A DNA stretch of 64,000 nt, taken from the NCBI GenBank assembly GCA_902786245.1, contig CADABS010000007.1, forward strand, positions 1 through 64,000, given 5' to 3'. The notes beneath the pieces were generated by a model. The model saw only the letters and a program-made list of their open reading frames with translations, made no database searches and was not told the origin of the DNA. Each line of letters opens with the position of its first letter. The first letter of the stretch is position 1. The stretch comes from an uncultured Erysipelotrichaceae bacterium. GTDB lineage: Bacteria; Bacillota_I; Bacilli_A; Erysipelotrichales; Erysipelotrichaceae. Shown here piece after piece: positions 51,344-58,576 of the stretch. The position numbers and the translations under genes are program-made.

Positions 51344-52039
51344 TTATCTTACGATCGTCATATAGGTGTTATACAGATGACTGATTACAGACCTGATCCG
51401 GATATAGGTATCCCGGATATCTCTGTTATCAGAGAGCAGAAGATAATCTTCAGAGCTGATCAGATCCATCAGGATCTTCTTGTTTTCGTAGTCTTTTACC
51501 GGATCGGAATCTGTTTCAGTTTCCAGTTTTTCCAGATACGTCTGCAGAAATGCAAGATACCGTCCATCCAGTTCTCTTTCCGCACAGAGTTTTCTGAGAC
51601 GCTTATAGTAAGAGTTAATGTCTTCAGCGATAAACCTGCTCCAGTATTCCGGCTGTTCTTTTGCATATCCGTGACCGAACGGTGTATGTACATCATTGCC
51701 TGAAACCACGATTCTGCGCCTGTAGCAGTCCTTCAGTTTCCGGTATATTTCCCCGCCCGTTCCGGTAAAAGAGGAGAAGTCTTCATGCAGGATGCTTTCA
51801 GCGATGGCTGTGTTCGTCTCGATGTCGCTGATATCTGTCTCTGAGACCCAATACGGATAGGAACCGTCCATACTGCCTAGCAGAACAGCCTTTCCGTCAT
51901 CCGGCAGATATGCAAACTCAATAACTCTGCTTTTGCCCAGATCCTGTCTGTATCCCGGCTTGACCGGTGCACACCGGGGAACCTGATTGAGCCCGCTGAT
52001 GTCCTTTTTTTCTTTATCATGTGTTCTGAACAGTTGCAT
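51344..52039 (-). CDS. Hypothetical protein
   Basis: A 231-residue soluble protein of unknown family. The N-terminal half is strand-rich (VIEFAYLPDDGKAVLLGSMDGSYPYWVSE) and the C-terminal half helical and charged (YYKRLRKLCAERELDGRYLAFLQTYLEKLE). It contains a VSGNDVHTPFGHGYAKEQPEYWSRF segment with conserved-looking aromatic and His residues. No catalytic motif is recognised. It is the outermost gene before the first guaA-type attachment repeat, so it lies outside the 52262 boundary. Confidence 0.6.
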   Translation of the reverse strand: MQLFRTHDKEKKDISGLNQVPRCAPVKPGYRQDLGKSRVIEFAYLPDDGKAVLLGSMDGSYPYWVSETDISDIETNTAIAESILHEDFSSFTGTGGEIYRKLKDCYRRRIVVSGNDVHTPFGHGYAKEQPEYWSRFIAEDINSYYKRLRKLCAERELDGRYLAFLQTYLEKLETETDSDPVKDYENKKILMDLISSEDYLLLSDNRDIRDTYIRIRSVISHLYNTYMTIVR

Positions 52040-52215
52040 ATGCCTCCTTCGGATGAGAATCTCTGCTGTACCTGTATTTCTTGTTGCCTTAGTGAATCCG
52101 AATGAATCAGACCGTTTATTTCTTCCATGCTATTTCCGCTGTCTGCATTCTCTGTCTTTCCTGTTTTCATATTACCATTCTGATGCCAAACCGGTATCCG
52201 GGGAAATCAACACAC

Positions 52216-52259
52216 TTTTCCAAGCGTGTTTTATTGTGCTTATTACATTTTTCCAAGCG
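52216..52259 (+). repeat. Direct repeat pair next to the att site
   Basis: TTTTCCAAGCG at 52216-52226 and 52249-52259, on the outer side of the guaA-type repeat, 33 nt apart start to start. Confidence 0.6.
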
Positions 52260-52261
52260 AC

Positions 52262-52274
52262 TTATTCCCACTCG
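52262..52274 (+). repeat. guaA 3'-end repeat, outer attachment site
   Basis: TTATTCCCACTCG, identical over 13 nt to the 3' end of guaA (61676) and in the same orientation. It marks the likely left end of the outer island segment. Confidence 0.7.
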
Positions 52275-52376
52275 GTAATGAGCTCCTGCACGTAAAGCAA
52301 ACAATTTACGTTTCAGTATATTTCATGTGTTTCTGTCTACAGTTTTCACTCTCGCCTACCTCGTTTACGATCCATA

Positions 52377-52408
52377 TGGTAGCAAAATGGTATCAGAGAG
52401 TGGTAGCC
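52377..52408 (+). repeat. Putative integrase arm-type repeats (outer segment)
   Basis: TGGTAGCA, 3 nt, TGGTATCA, 5 nt, TGGTAGCC in direct orientation, 115 nt inward from the 52262 repeat. The 8+3+8 arrangement parallels those at 58493 and 61563. Confidence 0.55.
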
Positions 52409-52454
52409 GTTCAAGAAGGAAACTTATTCAGTATGTTTTACCATTTCTGTTTGA

Positions 52455-53738
52455 TCAGTCTTTTAAGCATCCTATAGGAACAACGTAAACTCCATCAGGC
52501 CGGATATAGCCATACTTGGTGCCGGTGATGACAATTTTCAGATCCGGCAGACGAAGCGGAACCTGTTTTTCGGTTTTATTATATTCGCCTATCAATCTTT
52601 CTATTTCAAGAAGGTGCTTAGCTCCTTCTTCTATTTCTCTTTGCCCAAGTTTCACTTCGATCAAAGCATATCTGCCATCTTCAAGATGAAGTACCGCATC
52701 TGCTTCCAACCCATATCTGTCACGATAGTAGGAAACTCTGCCTCCATGTTCGGACGAGTATATTTTAAGATCTCTAATGACCAGTGATTCAAACAAGAAG
52801 CCCAGGGTTTTATAGTCTTTATCAAAGTATTCAGGGCCAACGCCCAATGCCGCAACAGCCAACGAAGGGTCAATAAAGTTCTTTTTCTTTGAAGCGCGGA
52901 TTGCTGTTTTTGATCTGATTGCCGGACGCCATGCCTCGACATCATCAATAATATACAGTTTCTGCAGAGCTTCAATATATTCAAAGAAAGTGCTTTCCGC
53001 CATATTTGTTTCTGTTTTCGCATCTTTATAGATATTTTTCATTTCTGTAAGCTGACAGATATTTCTGGCGTATGAACGAAGAATAGATTCCGCCCAGGAA
53101 GGATTTCTTTTCACTTTATCAACCTTAGATATATCGATCTGTGCTGTCTGATTAAACAGTGTTTTGGCTGCGATGAGTTTTGCTGCTGATTTTTCATCGA
53201 TAATCGTCCGTGGCCATCCGCCCCTGCATATTGCAAAGATCAGATCTTCAACCGTTAAATCCGACTCCCACTCCTGATCATTGATATCTTTGACATTAAA
53301 CAAATCAATGAGAGATACTTTTCCGTTAGATTCTCCGCTTTCATATAAACTCATTGGATACATCTTGAGTCTGGCAATTCTCAGTGTTCCTGTATGCGGA
53401 GTATCAACATTTGATGATGAAGAACCAGTCAGAATATATTGACCGGTAAGACCGCTGTCATCCACATCCTTTCTGATTGCTCCCCAGATTTTTGGTGCAT
53501 CCTGCCATTCATCAAACAAGATAGGTTTTATACCTGCAAGCAGCCTTGAAGGTCTGTTTTCAGCAAGCAGAAGATAATTCTCTCTCTCCTCTTCATCCTG
53601 AAACTCGACTACTGTAGCTGCCTTCTGTTTGGCAGTTGTGGTTTTGCCGCAGCCTTTAGGTCCGACTATGAGTACCACCCCAAACGCGTCCATGAGTAAT
53701 TCAAACTGGTTGTCTATTATCCTATGAAGATATTTCAT
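52455..53738 (-). CDS. AAA (AAA_14/DUF4143) ATP-binding protein
   Basis: 427 residues. The N-terminal AAA_14 ATPase has Walker A VGPKGCGKTTTAKQ (near 26), Walker B PILFDEWQDAP (near 72) and sensor LTGSSSSN (near 104). The C-terminal DUF4143 domain carries a PD-(D/E)XK-like strand pattern: YRDRYGLEADAVLHLEDGRYALIEVKLG. Such proteins are common in mobile DNA and host-variable loci; none has a settled function. Codon usage is visibly more A/T-rich than the core genes. Upstream are three 22-23-bp tandem repeats. It is the first gene inside the outer segment. Confidence 0.87.
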   Translation of the reverse strand: MKYLHRIIDNQFELLMDAFGVVLIVGPKGCGKTTTAKQKAATVVEFQDEEERENYLLLAENRPSRLLAGIKPILFDEWQDAPKIWGAIRKDVDDSGLTGQYILTGSSSSNVDTPHTGTLRIARLKMYPMSLYESGESNGKVSLIDLFNVKDINDQEWESDLTVEDLIFAICRGGWPRTIIDEKSAAKLIAAKTLFNQTAQIDISKVDKVKRNPSWAESILRSYARNICQLTEMKNIYKDAKTETNMAESTFFEYIEALQKLYIIDDVEAWRPAIRSKTAIRASKKKNFIDPSLAVAALGVGPEYFDKDYKTLGFLFESLVIRDLKIYSSEHGGRVSYYRDRYGLEADAVLHLEDGRYALIEVKLGQREIEEGAKHLLEIERLIGEYNKTEKQVPLRLPDLKIVITGTKYGYIRPDGVYVVPIGCLKD

Positions 53739-53777
53739 ACACTCACTGCTCTCCTGTTTATATCTGTATTTTATTCT

Positions 53778-53845
53778 ATCGGAGTGATTTGTGATATTTT
53801 ATCGGAGCATTTTGCGCATTTTCGCCGAAGTGATTTGCACGTTTT
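53778..53845. repeat. Three imperfect tandem 22-23-bp repeats upstream of the AAA/DUF4143 gene
   Basis: Copies at 53778-53800, 53801-53822 and 53823-53845 share the pattern ATCGGAGTGATTTGYG plus an A/T-rich tail. They lie 40-107 nt before the ATPase start codon, where an operator would be. Confidence 0.65.
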
Positions 53846-53853
53846 ATAAAAGA

Positions 53854-53892
53854 AATCTGCTGCTATTTTTAGTATCAAAATGGCAGCAGATT
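53854..53892. repeat. Inverted repeat in the divergent region
   Basis: Perfect 10-bp arms AATCTGCTGC (53854) and GCAGCAGATT (53883) separated by 19 nt, between the ATPase and flavodoxin-ferredoxin genes. The rest of the 53739-54066 gap is A/T-rich with promoter-like TATATAAT near 53905. Confidence 0.55.
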
Positions 53893-54066
53893 CGCGTAGT
53901 ATATATAATTTGTAGATATGAATGAATAGTATATACAGCAGTTAATTTCATATAGGTATTTCACATGTCTCTGCCGACTCTGTATAATGTAAGCAGAAAG
54001 AGAAAGCAGAGCTTTTTATGCGGCGGACCGGTGTTCCGGTCTGCAAATCAGAAGGAGGAGAACGGA

Positions 54067-54840
54067 ATGATTTTCTATTTTACATCTACCGGCAACAGTT
54101 TATATGCAGCTAAGCATTTTGATGAAGAACTTTACAGCATTCCTCAGGAAATGAAAAAAGAGAGCAGAAATTACAAAGCTGAAAAGATCGGCATTGTCTG
54201 CCCGCTGTTTGAATTTGATCTGCCTTCACTGGTAAAGGATTTCATTCTGAATTCACAGTTTGAAACTGATTACTTCTATATTGTCATGACCTATGGCATG
54301 CACCATGGCGGATGTGCTGCCCGCAATGCAGATTTTTTTGATAAAGCCGGCAGACATGTTGATTATTTCAATACTGTCAAAATGCTCGATAACGCTCTGC
54401 CTGTCTTTGATATAGAGGAACAGAAGAAACTGGATCCTGAAAAGAAAGTTGATGAGCATCTGGCAATGATCAAGGCTGATCTTGAAGAGAAAAAGCATTA
54501 TATTCAGCCTGCCGCAAAAGAAGAAATTGATTTCTATGAGGGCTACAAGGCAAACGCGATTGACTACAGCGCCTCGGTCAATAAGCCGAGATACAAGGTT
54601 TCTGATAAATGCATCGGCTGCGGAATCTGCACCCGCGTCTGTCCGATGGGATGTATCAGTATTGCGGAAGGACGCCCTGTTTACGATTACACAAGATGCT
54701 TCGGCTGCATGTCCTGTATTCATGCCTGCCCGCAGAAGGCAATCGGCTACGCGGCTCTGAAAGAAAAAAATCCGGATGCGCGCTACCGTCATCCGCAGAT
54801 TGAACTGGCTGAAATCATCAGATCCAACAAACAGATTTAA
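54067..54840 (+). CDS. EFR1-family flavodoxin-ferredoxin protein
   Basis: 257 residues. The N-terminal flavodoxin-like domain starts MIFYFTSTGNSLYAAKHF, with the phosphate-binding STGNS loop. The C-terminal part has two 4Fe-4S motifs, CIGCGICTRVCPMGC and CFGCMSCIHACPQKA. Such proteins shuttle electrons between flavin and ferredoxin partners. GGAGG lies 8 nt before the ATG at 54067; an upstream in-frame ATG has none. It is inside the outer guaA-linked segment. Confidence 0.9.
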   Translation: MIFYFTSTGNSLYAAKHFDEELYSIPQEMKKESRNYKAEKIGIVCPLFEFDLPSLVKDFILNSQFETDYFYIVMTYGMHHGGCAARNADFFDKAGRHVDYFNTVKMLDNALPVFDIEEQKKLDPEKKVDEHLAMIKADLEEKKHYIQPAAKEEIDFYEGYKANAIDYSASVNKPRYKVSDKCIGCGICTRVCPMGCISIAEGRPVYDYTRCFGCMSCIHACPQKAIGYAALKEKNPDARYRHPQIELAEIIRSNKQI

Positions 54841-54925
54841 CCTTGGCGGGATTGTGGTCTTCTCTTTTTTAGTACCTTTCTCTTTCTATTGTTGAAGAAA
54901 CTAAACAGAATGTGAATATAAAAAC

Positions 54926-54970
54926 GCGAAATATAATTAGCTGATAAATAGTAACGCTAAAATATTTCGC
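54926..54970. repeat. Long imperfect inverted repeat
   Basis: GCGAAATATAATTAGC and GCTAAAATATTTCGC form a near-perfect 15-16-bp dyad with a 14-nt centre. No T tract follows, so it is more like an operator than a terminator. The surrounding gap (54841-55057) is A/T-rich and has no gene. Confidence 0.5.
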
Positions 54971-55057
54971 ATATCACATTTATAGTGCTGTGTTTAAATT
55001 GTTAATAAAATCGCCTTATCCGGCCTCCAAAACAGTCCGGAGAAATTCTGAAAAAGG

Positions 55058-55091
55058 AAAAAAACTGCAGGCTTAAGCCCGCAGTTTTTTT
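55058..55091. terminator. Bidirectional terminator after the lipoprotein hydrolase
   Basis: Stem ACTGC / GCAGT plus an inner GGCTTAAGCC palindrome, flanked by AAAAAAA and TTTTTTT. Confidence 0.85.
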
Positions 55092-55100
55092 GAATACCGA

Positions 55101-56381
55101 TTATTTATTTGTGACAGACTGAATGAATTTGTCGACTTCTTCCCATCCTTTGGTGACATTCGCAAAGGCGGCTCCTGTGCCGAATCCATGCGGTACAGCA
55201 TTGTAAATGTGAACTTCCCAGTCGATCGGATAGAGCTTGTCTTCACGGCTGTTGAATGCGTAGAGCTGTTCTGTGACGGCGGGCAGTGAATGACCGGCAA
55301 AATCCTGTGTGCCTGAAAGGAACATCATTGCCGGAAGCTTCAGACCTTTGGCAAAGTTTTCTTCACTGTAAAGGCCTTTGTCATCCAATGTGAACTCGCC
55401 TGTCTCTCTGTCAACAACACCCGCATTGCCGTAACTGAAGATGGAAACCGCAGTGTTGGCAGGTACCGCGTCAATCTCATCTTCCTCATAACCGTCAAGC
55501 TTGAGCCCGAGGGATTCACAATATTCGGTTGGAGTAACATCGAAGAAGGATGTTGTCATCATATGAACACCATTGCCCTTGGATCCGCCGATCACAGTAA
55601 TTTTGTCAGCGTCAATTCCGAGATCCTTTGCATGGTATTTGATATAGCGGACCGCACGCTGTGTATCAAGTGCCAGCATGATAAAACCGCCTGCTTCCTC
55701 AATCTGATTGAATCTGTATTCAACGCCGAACACGTTATAACCCATCGCATTGAATATTCTTGCAAAGTCGAGTTCTTCCGCGGAACTTGCGCGGACCGAC
55801 GGAACTGCAATAAGTGTTCCGACTGCCTTGGACGGATCCTCAAGACGCCAGTCATTGATCACAGGTCTGAAACCCGGATCATCCGCCAGACACGCCTGAG
55901 CAGTACCCGACGGATCGATTTCTGTCCCCGGCACTGGCAGCTTTTCATGACCTTCCCATATGTCGAAGGTCGCTTCCTCATGCGTCTTGATCTGGTAAGT
56001 ATTGTTATAAAGATTTCTGAGTTCTTCAATTTTCTTTTTTGTTTCCTCATCCGGATTAGCAAAAAGTGAAAGGTTATCGTTAATTGTCGGATTGAGATCA
56101 AAGTTCATGATGAAATAGTTCTGCAGCTGTCCCATGGATTCACTTTCATAAGCTGCCAGATACGGTCCCATGGCGCGGACTGCCTTATAGAGTTCAACGT
56201 CATCTTCAGGAGCTTCGAGTTTTGTGCCTGTTACTGCTGTTTCTTCGGTCACTTCCGGTTCCTTCTGTTCTGTCTCTTCCTGCTTTTGACTGCTTTCATC
56301 AGCTTTTTCTGCAGGTGCTGCACAGCCTGCTGCGAGCAAGAGTGCGGCCAAAGCCGCAGACATCATTTTCTTTGCGTTCAT
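55101..56381 (-). CDS. Lipoprotein with alpha/beta hydrolase-like domain
   Basis: 426 residues. The signal peptide with lipobox AAGC (near residue 19) is followed by an acidic Glu/Gln/Lys linker. The domain has TVIGGSKGNGVHMM as the nucleophile region (Ser in GGSKG), MFLSGTQDFAGHSLP for the acid and NAVPHGFGTGAAF for the His. It resembles secreted or surface esterases and peptidases of the dienelactone hydrolase group. The substrate is unknown. The start has AGAGGAAG upstream. Two RpiR regulators follow the same strand upstream and may control it. Confidence 0.82.
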   Translation of the reverse strand: MNAKKMMSAALAALLLAAGCAAPAEKADESSQKQEETEQKEPEVTEETAVTGTKLEAPEDDVELYKAVRAMGPYLAAYESESMGQLQNYFIMNFDLNPTINDNLSLFANPDEETKKKIEELRNLYNNTYQIKTHEEATFDIWEGHEKLPVPGTEIDPSGTAQACLADDPGFRPVINDWRLEDPSKAVGTLIAVPSVRASSAEELDFARIFNAMGYNVFGVEYRFNQIEEAGGFIMLALDTQRAVRYIKYHAKDLGIDADKITVIGGSKGNGVHMMTTSFFDVTPTEYCESLGLKLDGYEEDEIDAVPANTAVSIFSYGNAGVVDRETGEFTLDDKGLYSEENFAKGLKLPAMMFLSGTQDFAGHSLPAVTEQLYAFNSREDKLYPIDWEVHIYNAVPHGFGTGAAFANVTKGWEEVDKFIQSVTNK

Positions 56382-56453
56382 TATCTTCCTCTCTCTGCAA
56401 TTTATTTTGCTTACACCTACATAGTAGACAAACAACTCACACAGTTCCTGCAC

Positions 56454-56483
56454 AAAAAAAGAAACCGTTCACGTTTTGTGAAC
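56454..56483 (-). terminator. Terminator of the RpiR pair
   Basis: On the minus strand GTTCAC, AAAAC and GTGAAC are followed by GGTTTCTTTTTTT. The stem includes the stop codon of the second RpiR gene. Confidence 0.75.
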
Positions 56484-57248
56484 AGCTTCTCGAAATCTGA
56501 GATTCAAATATTCCTCGGTCATTCTGGATGCGAGCCTTTGTGTTATCATAAGTTCTTCAAAACTGCCTGACTCCTCACCCGGATCGATTACATTTATAAC
56601 GCTGTTCTGCGACCTGTCTGCCCCGAAAAACCAGATCTGGCATTCTTTCTCAAGAAGTTTCCCGAGAATGTCGTTTGTCGGCGCTGTTTTAAGTCGGAAA
56701 TCTTCTGTGCTGTTATTGACAGACAGGATCAGAACCAGATCCTTATCAGTAATATATTCAAGTTCCTCAGGATGGGCATTCAGAAAATCGCCATAAAAAT
56801 ACCTGCCGTATTTTGAAGACGCCCACAAAACCCTGAAGAAATGCGTGAACATTCCGCGATAAGCCGATTTGCCGATCAGATAAACAGATTCACAGTTTTG
56901 TATTCTCTGTGTCATCTCTCTGATTTCTTTGACATTCTGCTGATATTTGTTCTTGAAGTGCCCTTCAAGACGGTTTGCAGAAACAATCAGCTGGCTGCTG
57001 TCCGGCATACTGTATCCAAGCTCCTGCTCGAGCGCATTCTGAAAAGAAGCGAATGTTCCTTCGCTGGTCATACGGGAAAAGAAACCTGACAGATATCCCT
57101 TGGAAACGCCGATCTCGCGGGACATTTCCGAAAGTGATGTGGACGGAACGCTTCTCAGGTTTGCAAGCAGATACGCTGCGGTCACTTCATCAGGCGTGCC
57201 GGTCAGAGACCGGTCATAGATCTGTTCAATCTGGTCGATGATATACAT
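56469..57248 (-). CDS. MurR/RpiR-family transcriptional regulator (second of pair)
   Basis: 259 residues. The N-terminal helix-turn-helix (LSEMSREIGVSKGYLSGFFSRM, near 38-60) is followed by an SIS-like sugar-isomerase fold (VYLIGKSAYRGMFTHFF near 135). The ATG starts 1 nt after the stop of the first regulator, with GGAG 7 nt upstream. The family usually senses sugar phosphates; the effector and targets are unknown. The neighbouring lipoprotein hydrolase is a candidate target. Confidence 0.8.
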   Translation of the reverse strand: MYIIDQIEQIYDRSLTGTPDEVTAAYLLANLRSVPSTSLSEMSREIGVSKGYLSGFFSRMTSEGTFASFQNALEQELGYSMPDSSQLIVSANRLEGHFKNKYQQNVKEIREMTQRIQNCESVYLIGKSAYRGMFTHFFRVLWASSKYGRYFYGDFLNAHPEELEYITDKDLVLILSVNNSTEDFRLKTAPTNDILGKLLEKECQIWFFGADRSQNSVINVIDPGEESGSFEELMITQRLASRMTEEYLNLRFREAVHKT

Positions 57249-57249
57249 T

Positions 57250-58014
57250 TCAAACTCCGTATGCCTGAAAATACATGTATTTGATATACCTGAGCATTTC
57301 CGCCAGCAGCACATTTGCATTTTCATCATCGCCGGTTACAGGCACGTGAATAACTGCGGTTTTTTCAGCCAGCAGGCCGGCAGGTGAACGCGCGCTGAAC
57401 ACGAAGATATCCGTATTTTCCTGGGCCAGCTTTTCCAACGGCTCACGGAAATAATCAAACAGTTTTCCGGTCAGCGTAATGATTGCAACAGCTGCCCTCT
57501 CCCTGATGACAGGCAACTGCGGCCTGTATCCGATCGGGCAGACAATTACGTTTTTGCCCATAATGATCATATCTTCAATGTAATTCAGTGCGATTGCCTG
57601 AGGGTATCCTGCCGCAAGAATATACAGTTCCTGATCTGCGTGAATATGTTCATTGAATTGTCTGACGATTCTGATAAATGCTGTCTCGTCAAAACTCTCA
57701 TCAGACAGCAGCTTCAGTCTTTTCAGCAGTGTTTCTTCGGAAGTCAGAGCATGGCGATGGATCAGCTGGCCCCGGCGCACTTTCATCGTTGTCACCATCT
57801 GAGTGCGCAGTCTGGTAAAATCATCAAAACCAAGCCGGCGGGCAAACTTATGCAAAGTTGACGGTGAACACTGGCACGCATCTGACAGCTCTGCCATTGG
57901 CAGCGTACTGATCCTGTGTGCATTTTTAATGAGCTGCTTTGCAATCTCACTGTCGGTCTCATCCTGAAATGACCCCAGTATTATCATCAGAAGCATTGTG
58001 ATTACAGTATTCAT
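57250..58014 (-). CDS. MurR/RpiR-family transcriptional regulator (first of pair)
   Basis: 254 residues. The HTH_6-type region is MAELSDACQCSPSTLHKFARRLGFDDFTRLR (about 40-70). The C-terminal SIS-like domain has ELYILAAGYPQAIALNYIEDM and VAIITLTGKLFDYF. It differs in sequence from the second copy, so the two are not a recent duplication. The start is uncertain, with weak AAGG only just before the ATG. It is the last gene before the inner island boundary at 58381. Confidence 0.82.
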   Translation of the reverse strand: MNTVITMLLMIILGSFQDETDSEIAKQLIKNAHRISTLPMAELSDACQCSPSTLHKFARRLGFDDFTRLRTQMVTTMKVRRGQLIHRHALTSEETLLKRLKLLSDESFDETAFIRIVRQFNEHIHADQELYILAAGYPQAIALNYIEDMIIMGKNVIVCPIGYRPQLPVIRERAAVAIITLTGKLFDYFREPLEKLAQENTDIFVFSARSPAGLLAEKTAVIHVPVTGDDENANVLLAEMLRYIKYMYFQAYGV

Positions 58015-58380
58015 GCCTTAATAATATCAGACATTCCTTTATTCTCACTTACCATATTTCGACTCCCGATATATGTTTGTTCTTTTGTTTTTAATGCATG
58101 TCTCTGCAAGGTGCACTGCCGCATCCGCGGCCGATCAATCCTCTTTTTTTTCCAATCCTTCCACCAGGCATTTTTTAGAAAACGCCCATTTTATCGGATG
58201 TTTTTGAGCCTTCCTTCCTCATTCAACCTGCTTTCGCAGGCAAATAGAAAAAGGCCCTGCTCCGTATGCAAGGCCTTGTTAAAAGATAGATTTTATACTC
58301 TTTTTCTGTTTTTCCTTTTTGGAAAAGGATATTTTTGAGTGTAGATTTTTGGATAGTATTGGGTGGAGATTGATACAGAA

Positions 58381-58394
58381 TTATTCCCACTCGA
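58381..58394 (+). repeat. guaA 3'-end repeat, internal attachment site
   Basis: TTATTCCCACTCGA, identical over 14 nt to the guaA 3' end at 61676 and in the same orientation. Confidence 0.75.
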
Positions 58395-58485
58395 CAGGAC
58401 TTAACTGATTCCGTTTAGGAAATATTGTTTGTCCTGTTTATCGTTCCTTTGATTACTTGATATATCCATATTATCCAGCCTATCA

Positions 58486-58532
58486 CCCCTTCTGTTATCA
58501 TTTTGTTATCAGCGTTGATAACAGAGAAGGGG
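58486..58532 (+). repeat. Putative integrase arm-type repeats (inner segment, left)
   Basis: TGTTATCA (58493), 3 nt, TGTTATCA (58504), 4 nt, then inverted TGATAACA (58516). The set is enclosed by CCCCTTC and GAAGGGG arms, giving a long imperfect inverted repeat. It starts 112 nt inside the 58381 repeat. Confidence 0.6.
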
Positions 58533-58576
58533 AACTGCTACAGAGGTCAAGTTCAAGATGCTTTGAGATAATACGA

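Larger units (their letters stand above)
52040..52454. other. Gene-free stretch holding the leftmost island boundary
   Basis: It contains two direct copies of TTTTCCAAGCG (52216, 52249), the second ending 2 nt before the guaA-like repeat at 52262. It also has an inverted repeat CGTAAA/TTTACG near 52291 and a triplet of TGGTA-type 8-mers at 52377-52408. No gene is seen. Confidence 0.6.
58015..58576. other. Gene-free stretch spanning the boundary between island segments
   Basis: It holds a CCTGC/GCAGG hairpin near 58229, a GGCC-containing stem near 58253, the guaA-type repeat at 58381 and the arm-type repeats at 58486-58532. I see no gene. Confidence 0.6.
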
